The notes: generated by a model not told the origin, from the letters alone. A stretch of DNA of 33,265 bases from Prevotella sp. MGM1 (GCF_002933775.1 NZ_BEWV01000104.1:1-33265), one strand, 5' to 3'. Counted from the stretch's first letter, positions 1 to 9,101 are shown. Made by a program: numbers and translations.

Positions 1-14
1 ATTTAAACTGCTAA
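1..14 (+). other. 3' tail of an upstream reading frame cut by the window edge
   Basis: The first 14 bases can be read as the last codons of an upstream gene, ending in Leu-Asn-Cys and a TAA stop. The same bases end the full-length hsdS at 1244-1257 (…Asn-Leu-Asn-Cys-stop). Because this stretch lies inside the 45-bp direct repeat, the simplest reading is that another hsdS-type gene with the same C-terminus lies just left of the window. Only a few codons are visible, so this is an inference from the repeat, not from domain content. Confidence 0.4.
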
Positions 15-45
15 ATTCTCATTTATGGAACAGTGGAAAGAATAT
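1..45 (+). repeat. 45-bp direct repeat, copy 1 (start of first hsdS)
   Basis: Bases 1-45 are identical to 1244-1288. The repeat covers the end of one gene (Leu-Asn-Cys-stop), a 10-base spacer and the first seven codons (MEQWKEY) of the next hsdS. It is a substrate for homologous recombination that would delete or duplicate a whole 1243-bp hsdS unit. Confidence 0.95.
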
Positions 46-1257
46 AAAATATCTGAAATAATAGAAGAAATCGCAATGGGGCCTTTTGGCTCAAATATCA
101 AAGTCGATAACTTTATTGACTCTGGTATTCCTGTCCTTAATGGCTCAAATTTGCAGGGTATCAAATTAAATGAGGATTCGTTTAACTACGTTTCTGAAGA
201 AAAAGCGGATACTCTTGGTAGAGCTAATGCCTTCAGGGGAGATGTTGTTATTACCCATAGAGGTACATTGGGGCAAATAGTGTATATACCTCTTGATTCG
301 AAGTATGAAAGATATGTTATATCGCAAAGTCAATTTAGATTGAAACTCAATAAGGATATTATAAGACCGGATTTCTTTGTATATTTTTTTCACACACGTT
401 TGGGGCAGCATAGATTGTTGGTGAATGCTTCTCAAGTGGGAGTACCTGCATTAGCAAGGCCAACTTCCACCTTTAAGGAAGTATTTATTCCCGTCCCACC
501 AATGGAAATGCAAAATAAAGTAATGGGCGTACTCCATTCTATCGACTCAAAAATCGAGCTGAACCGCCGTATAAATGATAATTTAGAGCAGCAGGCACAA
601 GCGTTGTTCAAGGCTTGGTTCGTGGAATTTGAACCATTTGGAGGCACAATGCCAAGCAATTGGGAGATTTGCGAAGCTCAAAAATACTTCAATATAAATA
701 TAGGGAAAACTCCTCCACGGAATGAAATGCGATGGTTTAGCCAAAAATCAACAGATTGTAAATGGGCCTCTATTTCAGATCTTGGCAAATGTGGACTTTT
801 CATTAACGATACGTCTGAATATCTGACTAAGGATGCGGTAGAAACTTTTAATATAATCGTTGTGCCAAAAGGTACTATCTTGTTAAGTTTCAAACTCACG
901 CTTGGACGAGTTTCAATAACAACTTGTCCACTTACAACAAATGAAGCTATTGCTCGATTCTTGATTAATCACGATTATGAACGAGAGTATTTGTATTTGC
1001 TTCTAAAGCAATTCGATTATACGTCTCTGGGTAATACATCATCTATTGCTACTGCTGTTAATTCTAAAATAATAAGAAGTATGCCGATAATGATGCCAAC
1101 AGTTGATGTTCTACAGCGATTCCATCATATTGTTAGTCCTATTTTTACAAGAATGCGTTTTTTGTCGGATGAAATAATGCAGCTTACAGATACTCGTAAC
1201 ACAGTTCTCCCACAACTGATGTCGGGCGGGCTAAAAATTAACAATTTAAACTGCTAA
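25..1257 (+). CDS. hsdS: Type I restriction-modification specificity subunit HsdS (full length)
   Basis: The 410-residue product has the normal two-half architecture of HsdS, the subunit that recognises the bipartite DNA target and holds the methylase (HsdM) and translocase (HsdR) on it. The first target-recognition domain spans about residues 1-170. A central conserved spacer helix follows at about 171-204 (SIDSKIELNRRINDNL, then a KAWFVEFEPF motif), then a second target-recognition domain (about 210-375) and a C-terminal repeat ending in the typical LPQLMSG motif. The ATG lies inside a 45-bp repeat shared with the next gene. A half-size hsdS follows after 10 bases, and hsdR after that. hsdM is not present and is expected upstream. 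The family assignment is firm; the DNA target cannot be read from sequence. Confidence 0.93.
   Translation: MEQWKEYKISEIIEEIAMGPFGSNIKVDNFIDSGIPVLNGSNLQGIKLNEDSFNYVSEEKADTLGRANAFRGDVVITHRGTLGQIVYIPLDSKYERYVISQSQFRLKLNKDIIRPDFFVYFFHTRLGQHRLLVNASQVGVPALARPTSTFKEVFIPVPPMEMQNKVMGVLHSIDSKIELNRRINDNLEQQAQALFKAWFVEFEPFGGTMPSNWEICEAQKYFNINIGKTPPRNEMRWFSQKSTDCKWASISDLGKCGLFINDTSEYLTKDAVETFNIIVVPKGTILLSFKLTLGRVSITTCPLTTNEAIARFLINHDYEREYLYLLLKQFDYTSLGNTSSIATAVNSKIIRSMPIMMPTVDVLQRFHHIVSPIFTRMRFLSDEIMQLTDTRNTVLPQLMSGGLKINNLNC
552..585 (+). repeat. Central hsdS repeat, copy 1
   Basis: These 34 bases encode the conserved spacer helix (KIELNRRINDNL) between the two recognition domains. They match 1765-1798 in the half-size hsdS with two mismatches (at 555 and 570). 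It is long enough to serve as a crossover point that would swap first recognition domains between the two genes. Confidence 0.85.
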
Positions 1258-1288
1258 ATTCTCATTTATGGAACAGTGGAAAGAATAT
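1244..1288 (+). repeat. 45-bp direct repeat, copy 2 (start of second hsdS)
   Basis: Perfect copy of bases 1-45. It contains the stop codon of the first hsdS (1255-1257), the 10-base spacer, and the start codon plus first seven codons of the second hsdS. Identity breaks off abruptly at 1289, where the recognition domains become unrelated. Confidence 0.95.
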
Positions 1289-1819
1289 CAATTAAAGGAT
1301 GTAACCACCATTTTAGGTGATGGTTTACATGGAACTCCAGAATATGACGAAAATGGAACTGTGTTTTTCATCAATGGTAATAATCTTGTTGATGGGAAAA
1401 TTGAGATAAAAGATTCAACAAAGCGTGTTTCAGAAGAAGAAGCTAATAAGTATAGGAAAAATCTAACCCAGCGAACTATATTCGTTTCTATCAATGGAAC
1501 AATCGGCAATGTTGCAAAATATAAAGGAGAAGCATGTATTTTGGGCAAAAGTGCTTGTTACTTTAATGTGGCTGAAAATTTCGACTTGAATTTTATATAT
1601 TATGTTGTAGCCTCGCAACAATTTAAAGATGCAATAACACGTTTAGCTACAGGTACTACAATTAAAAATGTATCATTGGAAACAATGAGGAATTATTCAT
1701 TTATGGCACCAAGCATAAATGAACAAAAACGCATCTCGTCTATCCTTTCTTCTCTCGACTCTAAAATTGAGCTGAACCGCCGGATAAATGATAATTTAAT
1801 TCCAACCTATTATGCCTAA
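1268..1819 (+). CDS. hsdS: Half-size HsdS (one recognition domain only)
   Basis: The 183-residue product starts with the same MEQWKEY as the previous gene, then carries a different target-recognition domain (about residues 8-155) and the central helix SLDSKIELNRRINDNL. It then stops with the short tail IPTYYA. The second recognition domain is missing, so it is about half the usual HsdS length. Its last 8 bases overlap the start of hsdR (ATGCCTAA), which suggests translational coupling. It may be an exchange reservoir for the first recognition domain, or a half-subunit that works as a dimer, as is known for some artificially or naturally truncated S subunits. It could also be a non-functional remnant. 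The break falls exactly at the end of the central repeat, which favours a recombination origin. Confidence 0.85.
   Translation: MEQWKEYQLKDVTTILGDGLHGTPEYDENGTVFFINGNNLVDGKIEIKDSTKRVSEEEANKYRKNLTQRTIFVSINGTIGNVAKYKGEACILGKSACYFNVAENFDLNFIYYVVASQQFKDAITRLATGTTIKNVSLETMRNYSFMAPSINEQKRISSILSSLDSKIELNRRINDNLIPTYYA
1765..1798 (+). repeat. Central hsdS repeat, copy 2
   Basis: Direct-repeat partner of 552-585 (34 bases, two mismatches). Similarity to the full-length hsdS ends here, right before the truncated tail and the hsdR start. Confidence 0.85.
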
Positions 1820-4800
1820 AACGTTCCATTTTACAGAAGATTCATACGAGCAGTCGATTATCTCCTTGTTCAAGGATATGGGCTATGAATATCATTATGG
1901 CCCGGAACTCGAATCCGATACCTGTCGAGAACTCACTGATGCTACCATACCGGGAGCATTACGCAAAGCAATGTTGATTATCAATGGAACAGACAAAACT
2001 GGAGCCGTTGACGAAGCTATCCGACAAATCCGTGAACTATTCAGCCAGCCTTTGGTTAGCGCAAACGTGACCCTTACCGACTGGTTACAAAATGGTTTGG
2101 ACGTTACATTCAAAACCGGGCAAGGAACATTGCGCAGTGACCATATCAAAATAATAGACCCTGTTAATATAGACAACAACTCATTTGTAGTTGCCAATCA
2201 ATGGACGGTTGTAAACGGTAACTCCACCAAACGTGCTGACATCGTGGTGTTCGTCAATGGTCTGCCTGTCTCAGTCATTGAGTTAAAATCTCCTTCCCGT
2301 GAAGTTACCAATTCGGAGGAAGCACACCAACAGTTGCAGAACTATATGCGTATCGTTCCACAACTCTTTACTGCTTGTCAAATGCTTGTGATAAGCGATA
2401 TGGCTGATACTCGTGTGGGTACTATTACAGCCCCTCTTGACCGATATATGGAGTGGAAAACCACAGATGGAAGTTACGAAAGCACTGCATTTGCTGACTT
2501 TGAGACTTTTTTCAATGGCATCTTCACCAAACATCGCTTCATTGATATTATGTCAGATTTCACTCTTACAATGGGAGTGGATAAAAAAGTCCGTATACTT
2601 GCAGGCTACCATCAATATTTTGCCGTTAAGAAAGCTCTTGACTGCACAAAACAAGCCTTACAACGTAATGACGGTAAAATTGGTGTATTTTGGCACACAC
2701 AAGGTTCTGGCAAGAGTCTTTCAATGGTATTCTATGCCCATCAACTTTTGAAAAATCTGCTGAGTGCCACCTTACTTGTATTGACCGACCGCCTCGATTT
2801 GAACGACCAACTGCATAACACTTTTGCGGCTTGTAGCGATTACTTACGCCAAACGCCTATAAAGGCTACTGATGGCGAACACTTGTATGAACTGCTTGAA
2901 AAGCGTAAAAGTCATGGTATCATCTTTGCCAACATCCAAAAATTCAAAGACCGTGACAAACTGATTACCAATCGTTCTGATGTAATTGTGATTAGTGATG
3001 AAGCCCATCGTACACAATCAAACACAAGAACAAAGGTAGATACAGAAACCGGTGAACTAAAACTTGGCTTTGCGGCTATCGTACGTAAACTTTTGCCTCA
3101 TGCTGCGTTCATCGGTTTTACAGGTACACCTATCGAGCAAGACGATAACGATACAAGAGAAGTATTCGGCAACTATATTGACATCTACGACATGACCCAA
3201 GCCGTGGAAGACGGTGCCACTGTTCCTGTCTATTATGAAAGTCGCTTGTTAAAATTGGATTTGGATGCCGATACGCTTAAATTGCTGGATAACGAGTATG
3301 AAAAGCTTGCGGAAGAAGGAGCAGAGGAACAGGACATCAAACGCTCCAAGGATGAAAACGCACGTATTCATGCCCTACTCTCAGCACCACAAACTATCGA
3401 TACCCTGTGTAAAGACATCATAGGTCACTACGAGAACAACCGTGCCGATTTGCTTACGGGCAAGGCTTTGATTGTGGCGATAGACCGTGCTACCGGAATT
3501 GATATTTACAAAAAGCTGATAGAACTTCGTCCTCAGTGGAAAGACATTATTTGTGTTGTCATGACACAAGGAAACCAAGATCCAGTGGAATGGAATGACA
3601 TTATTGGCTCTGGCGCACGAAAAGAGGAACTGGCTCGTCAGTTCAAAGACAACAATTCACCATTGAAAATCGCTATTGTCGTGGATATGTGGCTCACAGG
3701 TTTTGATGTACCTTCGCTTGCCACGATGTACGTTTACAAGCCCATGAAGGGGCATAATCTGATGCAGGCTATTGCCAGGGTAAATCGTGTTTTCCCGGAA
3801 AAGAGCGGTGGTTTGGTGGTAGATTATATTGGCATAGCCAAGGCTCTTAAAAAAGCCATGCACGACTATACAGGACGTGACAAGAAACGCTTTGGTGACC
3901 CGAATATCAAGACTACCGCTTATCAGCAATTTGTTGCTGCACTAAAGCGTTGCCGTGAATGTATGGATGACTACGACTATTCAGCGTTTGCAGACTGTTC
4001 CAACTTGCAACGAGCCAATCTTATAAGAGGTGGTGTAAACGTGCTGCTTGACAAGAACAATCTTGTTTCCTCTCAACCTACCACCCAGACTGATGAAAAC
4101 GGCAACATTATTTTAGTGGACTCCGTTCCTGCCGAAGCACAAAAGGTATTTATGGAAGAAAGCAAACGTCTGGCACAAGCTGCATCGCTTTGTCGTAGCC
4201 TGCTGACTCCAGCGGAACGTTATGAAGAAGCATACTTTGAAGCGGTTAGGACATTGCTTTTGCGCCTTACGGGAAACAAAAATATTACTCGAAAAATTAT
4301 AGACGAGCGTATTACACAGTTGCTCAAAGTGGCTATCAAGGCTGACGGCGTGGTGGAAATACTCAGCACCAAAGGGACTGAATTTTCTCTTTTTGACGAG
4401 AATTTTTTGAAAGAGATTGCCGAGATGAAAGAGAAAAATTTTGCGCTCGAACTTCTCAAACGTTTACTTGAAGAACATATCAGGAAACATGCTAAAAAGA
4501 GAATGGTAGAAGCCGAAAAGTTTAGTGAAATGCTTGATGCCCGACTTGCCGAATACTTGCGTGGCTTGATTTCCAACGAGGAGGTGATAAAAGAGTTGCT
4601 AAAAATGGCGCAGGAGCTGAAAGCGAATGCAGAGCAAGCATCAGAATTGGGACTGACAGAAGAAGAACAAGCATTTTACGATGCTTTGACAAAACCACAA
4701 GCCGTAAGGGATTTCTACGAAAACGACCAACTTGTTGCGATGGCAAAGGAACTGACCGAAGCCTTACGCAGTAGCAAAACGATTGACTGGCGGCAGAAAG

Positions 4801-4937
4801 AGTCGGCTCGTGCCAAGATGCGCTCTATGGTGAAACGATTGCTCAAAAAGTACAAATACCCACCAGAAGAACAAGAAGCTGCACTTGAAACAGTTATTCG
4901 TCAGTGTGAACTCTATGCAGATTCAGACGAAGTATAA
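1812..4937 (+). CDS. hsdR: Type I restriction endonuclease subunit HsdR
   Basis: The 1041-residue product is the ATP-dependent translocase and nuclease subunit of a type I system. With HsdS and HsdM it reels in unmodified DNA and cuts far from the target. The N-terminal PD-(D/E)XK nuclease is visible as D143 and the E157-L-K159 motif. The superfamily 2 motor has Walker A TQGSGKS (296-302), the DEAH box (396-399) and the motif III-like FTGTP (436-440). A long helical C-terminus (about 780-1040) is the usual region for contacts with the methylase core. Length is normal for the family and all key residues are intact. The start codon overlaps the end of the half-size hsdS by 8 bases, and the McrB-like gene begins 15 bases after the stop, so the two restriction systems probably share a transcript. 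Confidence 0.96.
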   Translation: MPKTFHFTEDSYEQSIISLFKDMGYEYHYGPELESDTCRELTDATIPGALRKAMLIINGTDKTGAVDEAIRQIRELFSQPLVSANVTLTDWLQNGLDVTFKTGQGTLRSDHIKIIDPVNIDNNSFVVANQWTVVNGNSTKRADIVVFVNGLPVSVIELKSPSREVTNSEEAHQQLQNYMRIVPQLFTACQMLVISDMADTRVGTITAPLDRYMEWKTTDGSYESTAFADFETFFNGIFTKHRFIDIMSDFTLTMGVDKKVRILAGYHQYFAVKKALDCTKQALQRNDGKIGVFWHTQGSGKSLSMVFYAHQLLKNLLSATLLVLTDRLDLNDQLHNTFAACSDYLRQTPIKATDGEHLYELLEKRKSHGIIFANIQKFKDRDKLITNRSDVIVISDEAHRTQSNTRTKVDTETGELKLGFAAIVRKLLPHAAFIGFTGTPIEQDDNDTREVFGNYIDIYDMTQAVEDGATVPVYYESRLLKLDLDADTLKLLDNEYEKLAEEGAEEQDIKRSKDENARIHALLSAPQTIDTLCKDIIGHYENNRADLLTGKALIVAIDRATGIDIYKKLIELRPQWKDIICVVMTQGNQDPVEWNDIIGSGARKEELARQFKDNNSPLKIAIVVDMWLTGFDVPSLATMYVYKPMKGHNLMQAIARVNRVFPEKSGGLVVDYIGIAKALKKAMHDYTGRDKKRFGDPNIKTTAYQQFVAALKRCRECMDDYDYSAFADCSNLQRANLIRGGVNVLLDKNNLVSSQPTTQTDENGNIILVDSVPAEAQKVFMEESKRLAQAASLCRSLLTPAERYEEAYFEAVRTLLLRLTGNKNITRKIIDERITQLLKVAIKADGVVEILSTKGTEFSLFDENFLKEIAEMKEKNFALELLKRLLEEHIRKHAKKRMVEAEKFSEMLDARLAEYLRGLISNEEVIKELLKMAQELKANAEQASELGLTEEEQAFYDALTKPQAVRDFYENDQLVAMAKELTEALRSSKTIDWRQKESARAKMRSMVKRLLKKYKYPPEEQEAALETVIRQCELYADSDEV

Positions 4938-4952
4938 TCAAAATAGAATGGT

Positions 4953-7313
4953 ATGGAAGCTAAAGATAGAGAACAATTATATAACGATTTTCAAAAGGCA
5001 TTCCCTCTAGAGAAATTGAAGGACATGACTTTGGAGCAATATACAAATTTGAACAGGGAAGATTCATTTTGCTATTGGCTTGAATCAAAGACATCCGAAT
5101 TAGGGTCAATATGGGGAGGTGCCGCCTATAAATTTGGTATATTCAAGTTCGACAAATTTCCTAAGCAGGATAATGGGAAATATACACATGATGATAACTA
5201 TTCTTGGAGTAGTCGTTTAGGCAGTACATCAGAAGAGGCATTTAACAATGTCAAGAATGCAATAGTGAAGATAGCTGAACACGCCAGTAATGCACAATGG
5301 AACGAAATTGAAAAGATAAACGAGTTGTGGCCTGTAACTACATGGAAGATTGCTTTCTTATATTCCAATATGTCCCTTGTCCCCATTTATAAACGGGATA
5401 TGTTGGACACATTGGCAAGATATTTTAAGATAAACACCCTTAAAGGGAAAAAGACATCTGACATACAGCAGTTCTTGATGAAGCAAAAAGGAGACAAAAA
5501 CCTCTTTGTCTTCTATGGGGAACTTCTGAGTATTCTGGAAGCTGAAAATAAAAAGAAAACAGAAACAAAGCAGGAAATCAAATACTGGATTTGCGCACCG
5601 GGTGACCGTGCAAGTAAATGGGATTTATGCCAACAAGATAACATCATCAGTATCGGATGGGACGAAATGGGCGATTATCGTCAATACCCATCTCTTGATG
5701 ATGTAAAGAAACGTATGCAGACAATCTATGATAAGCCTGACGCATCATTTAAGAATGACAGTTTGGCCATTTGGCAATTCTGCAACGAAATGACCCCGGG
5801 AGATATAATATATGCCAAAGCCGGACAAAAGAAATTTGTCGGTCGTGGCATTGTGATGTCTGAATATATCTATAACGAAGATTATTCAGACTACATGAAT
5901 GTCAGAAGGGTTAAATGGACGCATATTGGAGAATGGGAAGCTCCGCATAATACAGTTCAAAAGACCCTGACTGACGTTACTCAATACACCAATTACGTTA
6001 GAACCTTGGAGGATATGTTTGAGGGTAAAGAATCCAGACGATATTGGTGGCTTGTGGCCAGTCCCAAAATATGGAGCTTTGACAAAATGAAAGTTGGTGA
6101 AGAACAAGATTATACGCTATATAATGATAATGGCAACCAACGACGGATATTTCAAAACTTTCTGGATGCTAAAGAAGGTGATTTGATAATAGGATATGAA
6201 GCCACTCCTACAAAGAAAATTGTAGCCTTAGCAGAAGTGTCAAAGGATACGGATGACAAGTATTTCTATTTCAAAAAGACAGAAACATTGCTTTCTGCCA
6301 TTGATTTCCTATCTATTAAGGAGAATCCTGTTTTTGCGGGGATGGAATTTTTCAAGAATATGAATGGTTCTTTATTCAAACTTTCCACAGATGAATACAA
6401 GGAACTGATGGATGTCATTCGGGAACAGAATCCAATTCGTACGGATGTAAAGTCGCAAAAGTATGAAAAAGAGAATTTCTTGTCTGACGTGTTCATGAAC
6501 GAAGAGGAATACGACAAATTAACTATGCTTCTCAAAATGAAGAAGAATGTAATTCTTCAAGGAGCACCCGGTGTGGGCAAGACTTATTCTGCCAAACGAT
6601 TGGCTTATGCCCTAATGGGAGAAAAGGATGATTCCCGAATAGAATTTGTCCAGTTTCATCAGAACTACAGTTATGAAGATTTTATCATGGGCTACAAACC
6701 AAATGCAGAAGGAGGTTTTGAGTTGCGTAATGGTATTTTCTATAACTTCTGTAAGGTTGCTCAGAACAATCCAGAAAAGCAACATTTCTTTATTATTGAT
6801 GAGATTAACCGTGGTAATCTGAGTAAAATCTTCGGAGAATTACTGATGCTGATAGAAAGTGATTATCGCGATACAGAAATCAAATTGGCTTATAAGGACG
6901 AACTGTTTTCTGTCCCCAAAAATCTATACATCATCGGAATGATGAATACAGCTGATAGGAGTTTGGCTATGATAGACTACGCACTTCGTCGTCGTTTTAG
7001 CTTTTTCGAGATGAAACCCGGATTCGATTCTATAGGATTCATAAAGTACCAAAAAGAAGTTATAGGAGATACTTCTTTTGTTAAAGTCATAGATGGGATT
7101 AAGAACCTCAACGACACAATAGAAAAAGAGTTCGGAAGAGGATTCTGTATCGGGCACAGTTTTTTCTGTAAGCCTAATACAGAAACATATACCATTGCAT
7201 GGCTGAAGAATGTGATAGAGTTTGACATTAAACCCATGATTCTTGAATATTGGTTCGACAATGAAAAGAAAGCCCAACAGGAGATTGACAAACTAACTCT
7301 TTTACTTCAATGA
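4953..7313 (+). CDS. mcrB: McrB-like AAA+ GTPase with two EVE-type modified-base reader domains
   Basis: The 786-residue product is the motor and specificity subunit of a type IV (McrBC-like) system, which cuts DNA carrying modified bases. The C-terminal AAA+ domain (about 530-745) has Walker A GAPGVGKT (537-544), Walker B IIDEINRG (614-621) and the McrB signature MNTADRS (664-670) followed by an Arg-rich sensor. The N-terminal part differs from E. coli McrB. Residues 1-200 form an unassigned helical domain (WGGAAYKFGIF motif). Two EVE/PUA-like domains follow: about 210-345, beginning YWICAPG, and about 363-490, beginning YWWLVASPK. EVE domains are known readers of modified bases, so modified cytosine recognition is a reasonable inference. 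It overlaps mcrC by 4 bases and follows hsdR by 15 bases. Confidence 0.92.
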   Translation: MEAKDREQLYNDFQKAFPLEKLKDMTLEQYTNLNREDSFCYWLESKTSELGSIWGGAAYKFGIFKFDKFPKQDNGKYTHDDNYSWSSRLGSTSEEAFNNVKNAIVKIAEHASNAQWNEIEKINELWPVTTWKIAFLYSNMSLVPIYKRDMLDTLARYFKINTLKGKKTSDIQQFLMKQKGDKNLFVFYGELLSILEAENKKKTETKQEIKYWICAPGDRASKWDLCQQDNIISIGWDEMGDYRQYPSLDDVKKRMQTIYDKPDASFKNDSLAIWQFCNEMTPGDIIYAKAGQKKFVGRGIVMSEYIYNEDYSDYMNVRRVKWTHIGEWEAPHNTVQKTLTDVTQYTNYVRTLEDMFEGKESRRYWWLVASPKIWSFDKMKVGEEQDYTLYNDNGNQRRIFQNFLDAKEGDLIIGYEATPTKKIVALAEVSKDTDDKYFYFKKTETLLSAIDFLSIKENPVFAGMEFFKNMNGSLFKLSTDEYKELMDVIREQNPIRTDVKSQKYEKENFLSDVFMNEEEYDKLTMLLKMKKNVILQGAPGVGKTYSAKRLAYALMGEKDDSRIEFVQFHQNYSYEDFIMGYKPNAEGGFELRNGIFYNFCKVAQNNPEKQHFFIIDEINRGNLSKIFGELLMLIESDYRDTEIKLAYKDELFSVPKNLYIIGMMNTADRSLAMIDYALRRRFSFFEMKPGFDSIGFIKYQKEVIGDTSFVKVIDGIKNLNDTIEKEFGRGFCIGHSFFCKPNTETYTIAWLKNVIEFDIKPMILEYWFDNEKKAQQEIDKLTLLLQ

Positions 7314-8356
7314 GTGTGAATAAGAACATATTCATCAAGAATATCTACTATATGTTGGCATACGCTTTCCAAGAGTTGCAACGTAATCAGTATGAAGATA
7401 TTCAGAGTGAGGATTTCGACGAGATACATCAATTGCTTGCCGAAATTCTCATTCATGGTGTATCGTTTCAGTTAAAAAAAGGTCTGCACAAGGAGTACAT
7501 TTCTAAAACTGAATCTATAGCATCAGTGAAAGGGAAAATAGATATACCGGGCACTGTGCAGCACCTTATGCAGAGAAAAATGCGTATATCATGCCAGTAT
7601 GATGAATTGTCAGAAAATTGTCTATTTAACCAAATCATTAAAACAACATGTGAGATACTTTTATCACATCCATCTGTAAAGACTAGCCAGAAATTTACGA
7701 TTAAACGTCTAATGCTTTTCTTTTCAGAAGTGAATGAAATACCCCCTCTTTCTATTAAGTGGAACTTGTTGCGTTATGATAGAAACAGTAGAACATATCA
7801 AATGTTGCATTATATCTGCTTCTTCATTATTGACAATATGATACTGACAAGCCAAGAAGGGAAATTCAAAATGAGTCGCTTTTCTGATGAGCATATGTGC
7901 AGATTATATGAAAAGTTTGTCTTAGAGTATTATCGAAAGGAACATCCCGAAACAAAAGCCCGTGCAGCTCAAATCAAATGGAATATTGACGAACAGCTAT
8001 CAACAACGGATATATTACCCATACTCCAAACAGACATCTATCTTACACTAAAAGATAGAACACTTATAATTGATACGAAGTATTATAGTCAAACTATGCA
8101 GGAGCATTTTGATAAGGTAAGTATTCACAGTGCTAACCTTAACCAAATACTTGTCTATGTTTTAAATGAAGATGATAATATGCAGGGGAAAGTAGATGGA
8201 ATGCTGCTATATGCAAAGACAGATGAAGATATTGTACCTGATGGTCAATTAAAATGGAAGACTGGTAGCACTATATATTTCAGGACACTTGACTTAGGTG
8301 TTGATTTTAAGTATATTCGCAAACAACTGGATGATTTTTTAATCACTAAATCATAG
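7310..8356 (+). CDS. mcrC: McrC-like nuclease subunit of the type IV restriction system
   Basis: The 348-residue product matches the McrC family, which binds the McrB ring, stimulates its GTP hydrolysis and cuts DNA. The N-terminal region opens with IKNIYYMLAYAF, a typical McrC start. The C-terminal PD-(D/E)XK core is visible as LQTDIYLTL (the Asp) followed by LIIDTKYY (the D-x-K pair), around residues 240-262. Length is normal for the family. The start codon overlaps the mcrB stop (ATGA), so the pair is translationally coupled, as is usual. No truncation or missing catalytic residue is seen. Confidence 0.93.
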   Translation: MSVNKNIFIKNIYYMLAYAFQELQRNQYEDIQSEDFDEIHQLLAEILIHGVSFQLKKGLHKEYISKTESIASVKGKIDIPGTVQHLMQRKMRISCQYDELSENCLFNQIIKTTCEILLSHPSVKTSQKFTIKRLMLFFSEVNEIPPLSIKWNLLRYDRNSRTYQMLHYICFFIIDNMILTSQEGKFKMSRFSDEHMCRLYEKFVLEYYRKEHPETKARAAQIKWNIDEQLSTTDILPILQTDIYLTLKDRTLIIDTKYYSQTMQEHFDKVSIHSANLNQILVYVLNEDDNMQGKVDGMLLYAKTDEDIVPDGQLKWKTGSTIYFRTLDLGVDFKYIRKQLDDFLITKS

Positions 8357-8381
8357 TTTTAGATGAAACCAACAATCCATA

Positions 8382-9056
8382 ATGAAGAATAAAATGTCAA
8401 GAGCACCCATCTTTACCATCAGCAGGCTCCGTATGGGGACAGACGGACATGGAGTAACCACGCTTGTCGCTTTCATGGGGTGCCCACTCAAATGCAAGTA
8501 TTGCCTGAATGAGAAATGCCATGAGCCGATATACGAAGATGATGGAAAGACTCTGAGGAATGGTATTATGCTGCTTACTCCAAGTGAGTTGTATGATTTG
8601 GTAAAGATTGACAACATCTATTTTCAAGCAACAGACGGAGGCATTTGTTTTGGAGGTGGAGAACCGACATTATATCCAGAGTTTATTGAGGAATTCTGTG
8701 ACCTTTGTAACGAAAAATGGAAGATTACAATAGAAACTTCGTTGCGCTGTTCCGGTGAAACTATCAGGAAATTAAGCAAGGCAATAGATTACTGGATTGT
8801 GGATGTCAAATCTTTAGATTCGGATACATATTCTTCATACACACGTGTATCATCTATGATAGAACAGCATTTGACGATACTGAAACGATGCGTTACGGAT
8901 AAACAAGCAACGATTAAAGTGCCTATCATTCCCGGATTCAATAACGAAAGTGAAGCAGATAGAACCGCCGAAGACATCAAAAAAAGGTTTAGGTTTACCA
9001 ATGTAGTTAAGATTAGATATATAACAAAATATTGTTGTCCAACAAAAATTGATTAA
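8382..9056 (+). CDS. PflA-like radical SAM protein in a restriction operon
   Basis: The 224-residue protein has the radical S-adenosylmethionine cluster motif CPLKCKYC (C34, C38, C41) and the SAM-binding GGGEP motif (91-95). Spacing and overall pattern resemble glycyl-radical-enzyme activases such as pyruvate formate-lyase activating enzyme, without an extra ferredoxin insert. It starts 25 bases after mcrC. No glycyl radical enzyme is encoded nearby, so its substrate is unknown. An alternative start is Met5 (8394). The context suggests it is part of, or rides with, the McrBC defence operon, but a housekeeping-type anaerobic activase carried as cargo cannot be excluded. It is not viperin-like in sequence. 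Family confidence is high; function is open. Confidence 0.85.
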   Translation: MKNKMSRAPIFTISRLRMGTDGHGVTTLVAFMGCPLKCKYCLNEKCHEPIYEDDGKTLRNGIMLLTPSELYDLVKIDNIYFQATDGGICFGGGEPTLYPEFIEEFCDLCNEKWKITIETSLRCSGETIRKLSKAIDYWIVDVKSLDSDTYSSYTRVSSMIEQHLTILKRCVTDKQATIKVPIIPGFNNESEADRTAEDIKKRFRFTNVVKIRYITKYCCPTKID

Positions 9057-9101
9057 TGAAATAACTCCAGTTGCAACATAGGTTTACAAAATAATAGAAA
9101 T

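Noticed and set aside
1268..1819. Sequencing frameshift splitting a full hsdS
   Set aside because: The missing second recognition domain does not continue in any frame; hsdR begins immediately.
8382..9056. Prokaryotic viperin
   Set aside because: The radical SAM motif context (CPLKCKYC, GGGEPTLYP) fits PflA-type activases, not viperins, and no nucleotide kinase lies beside it.
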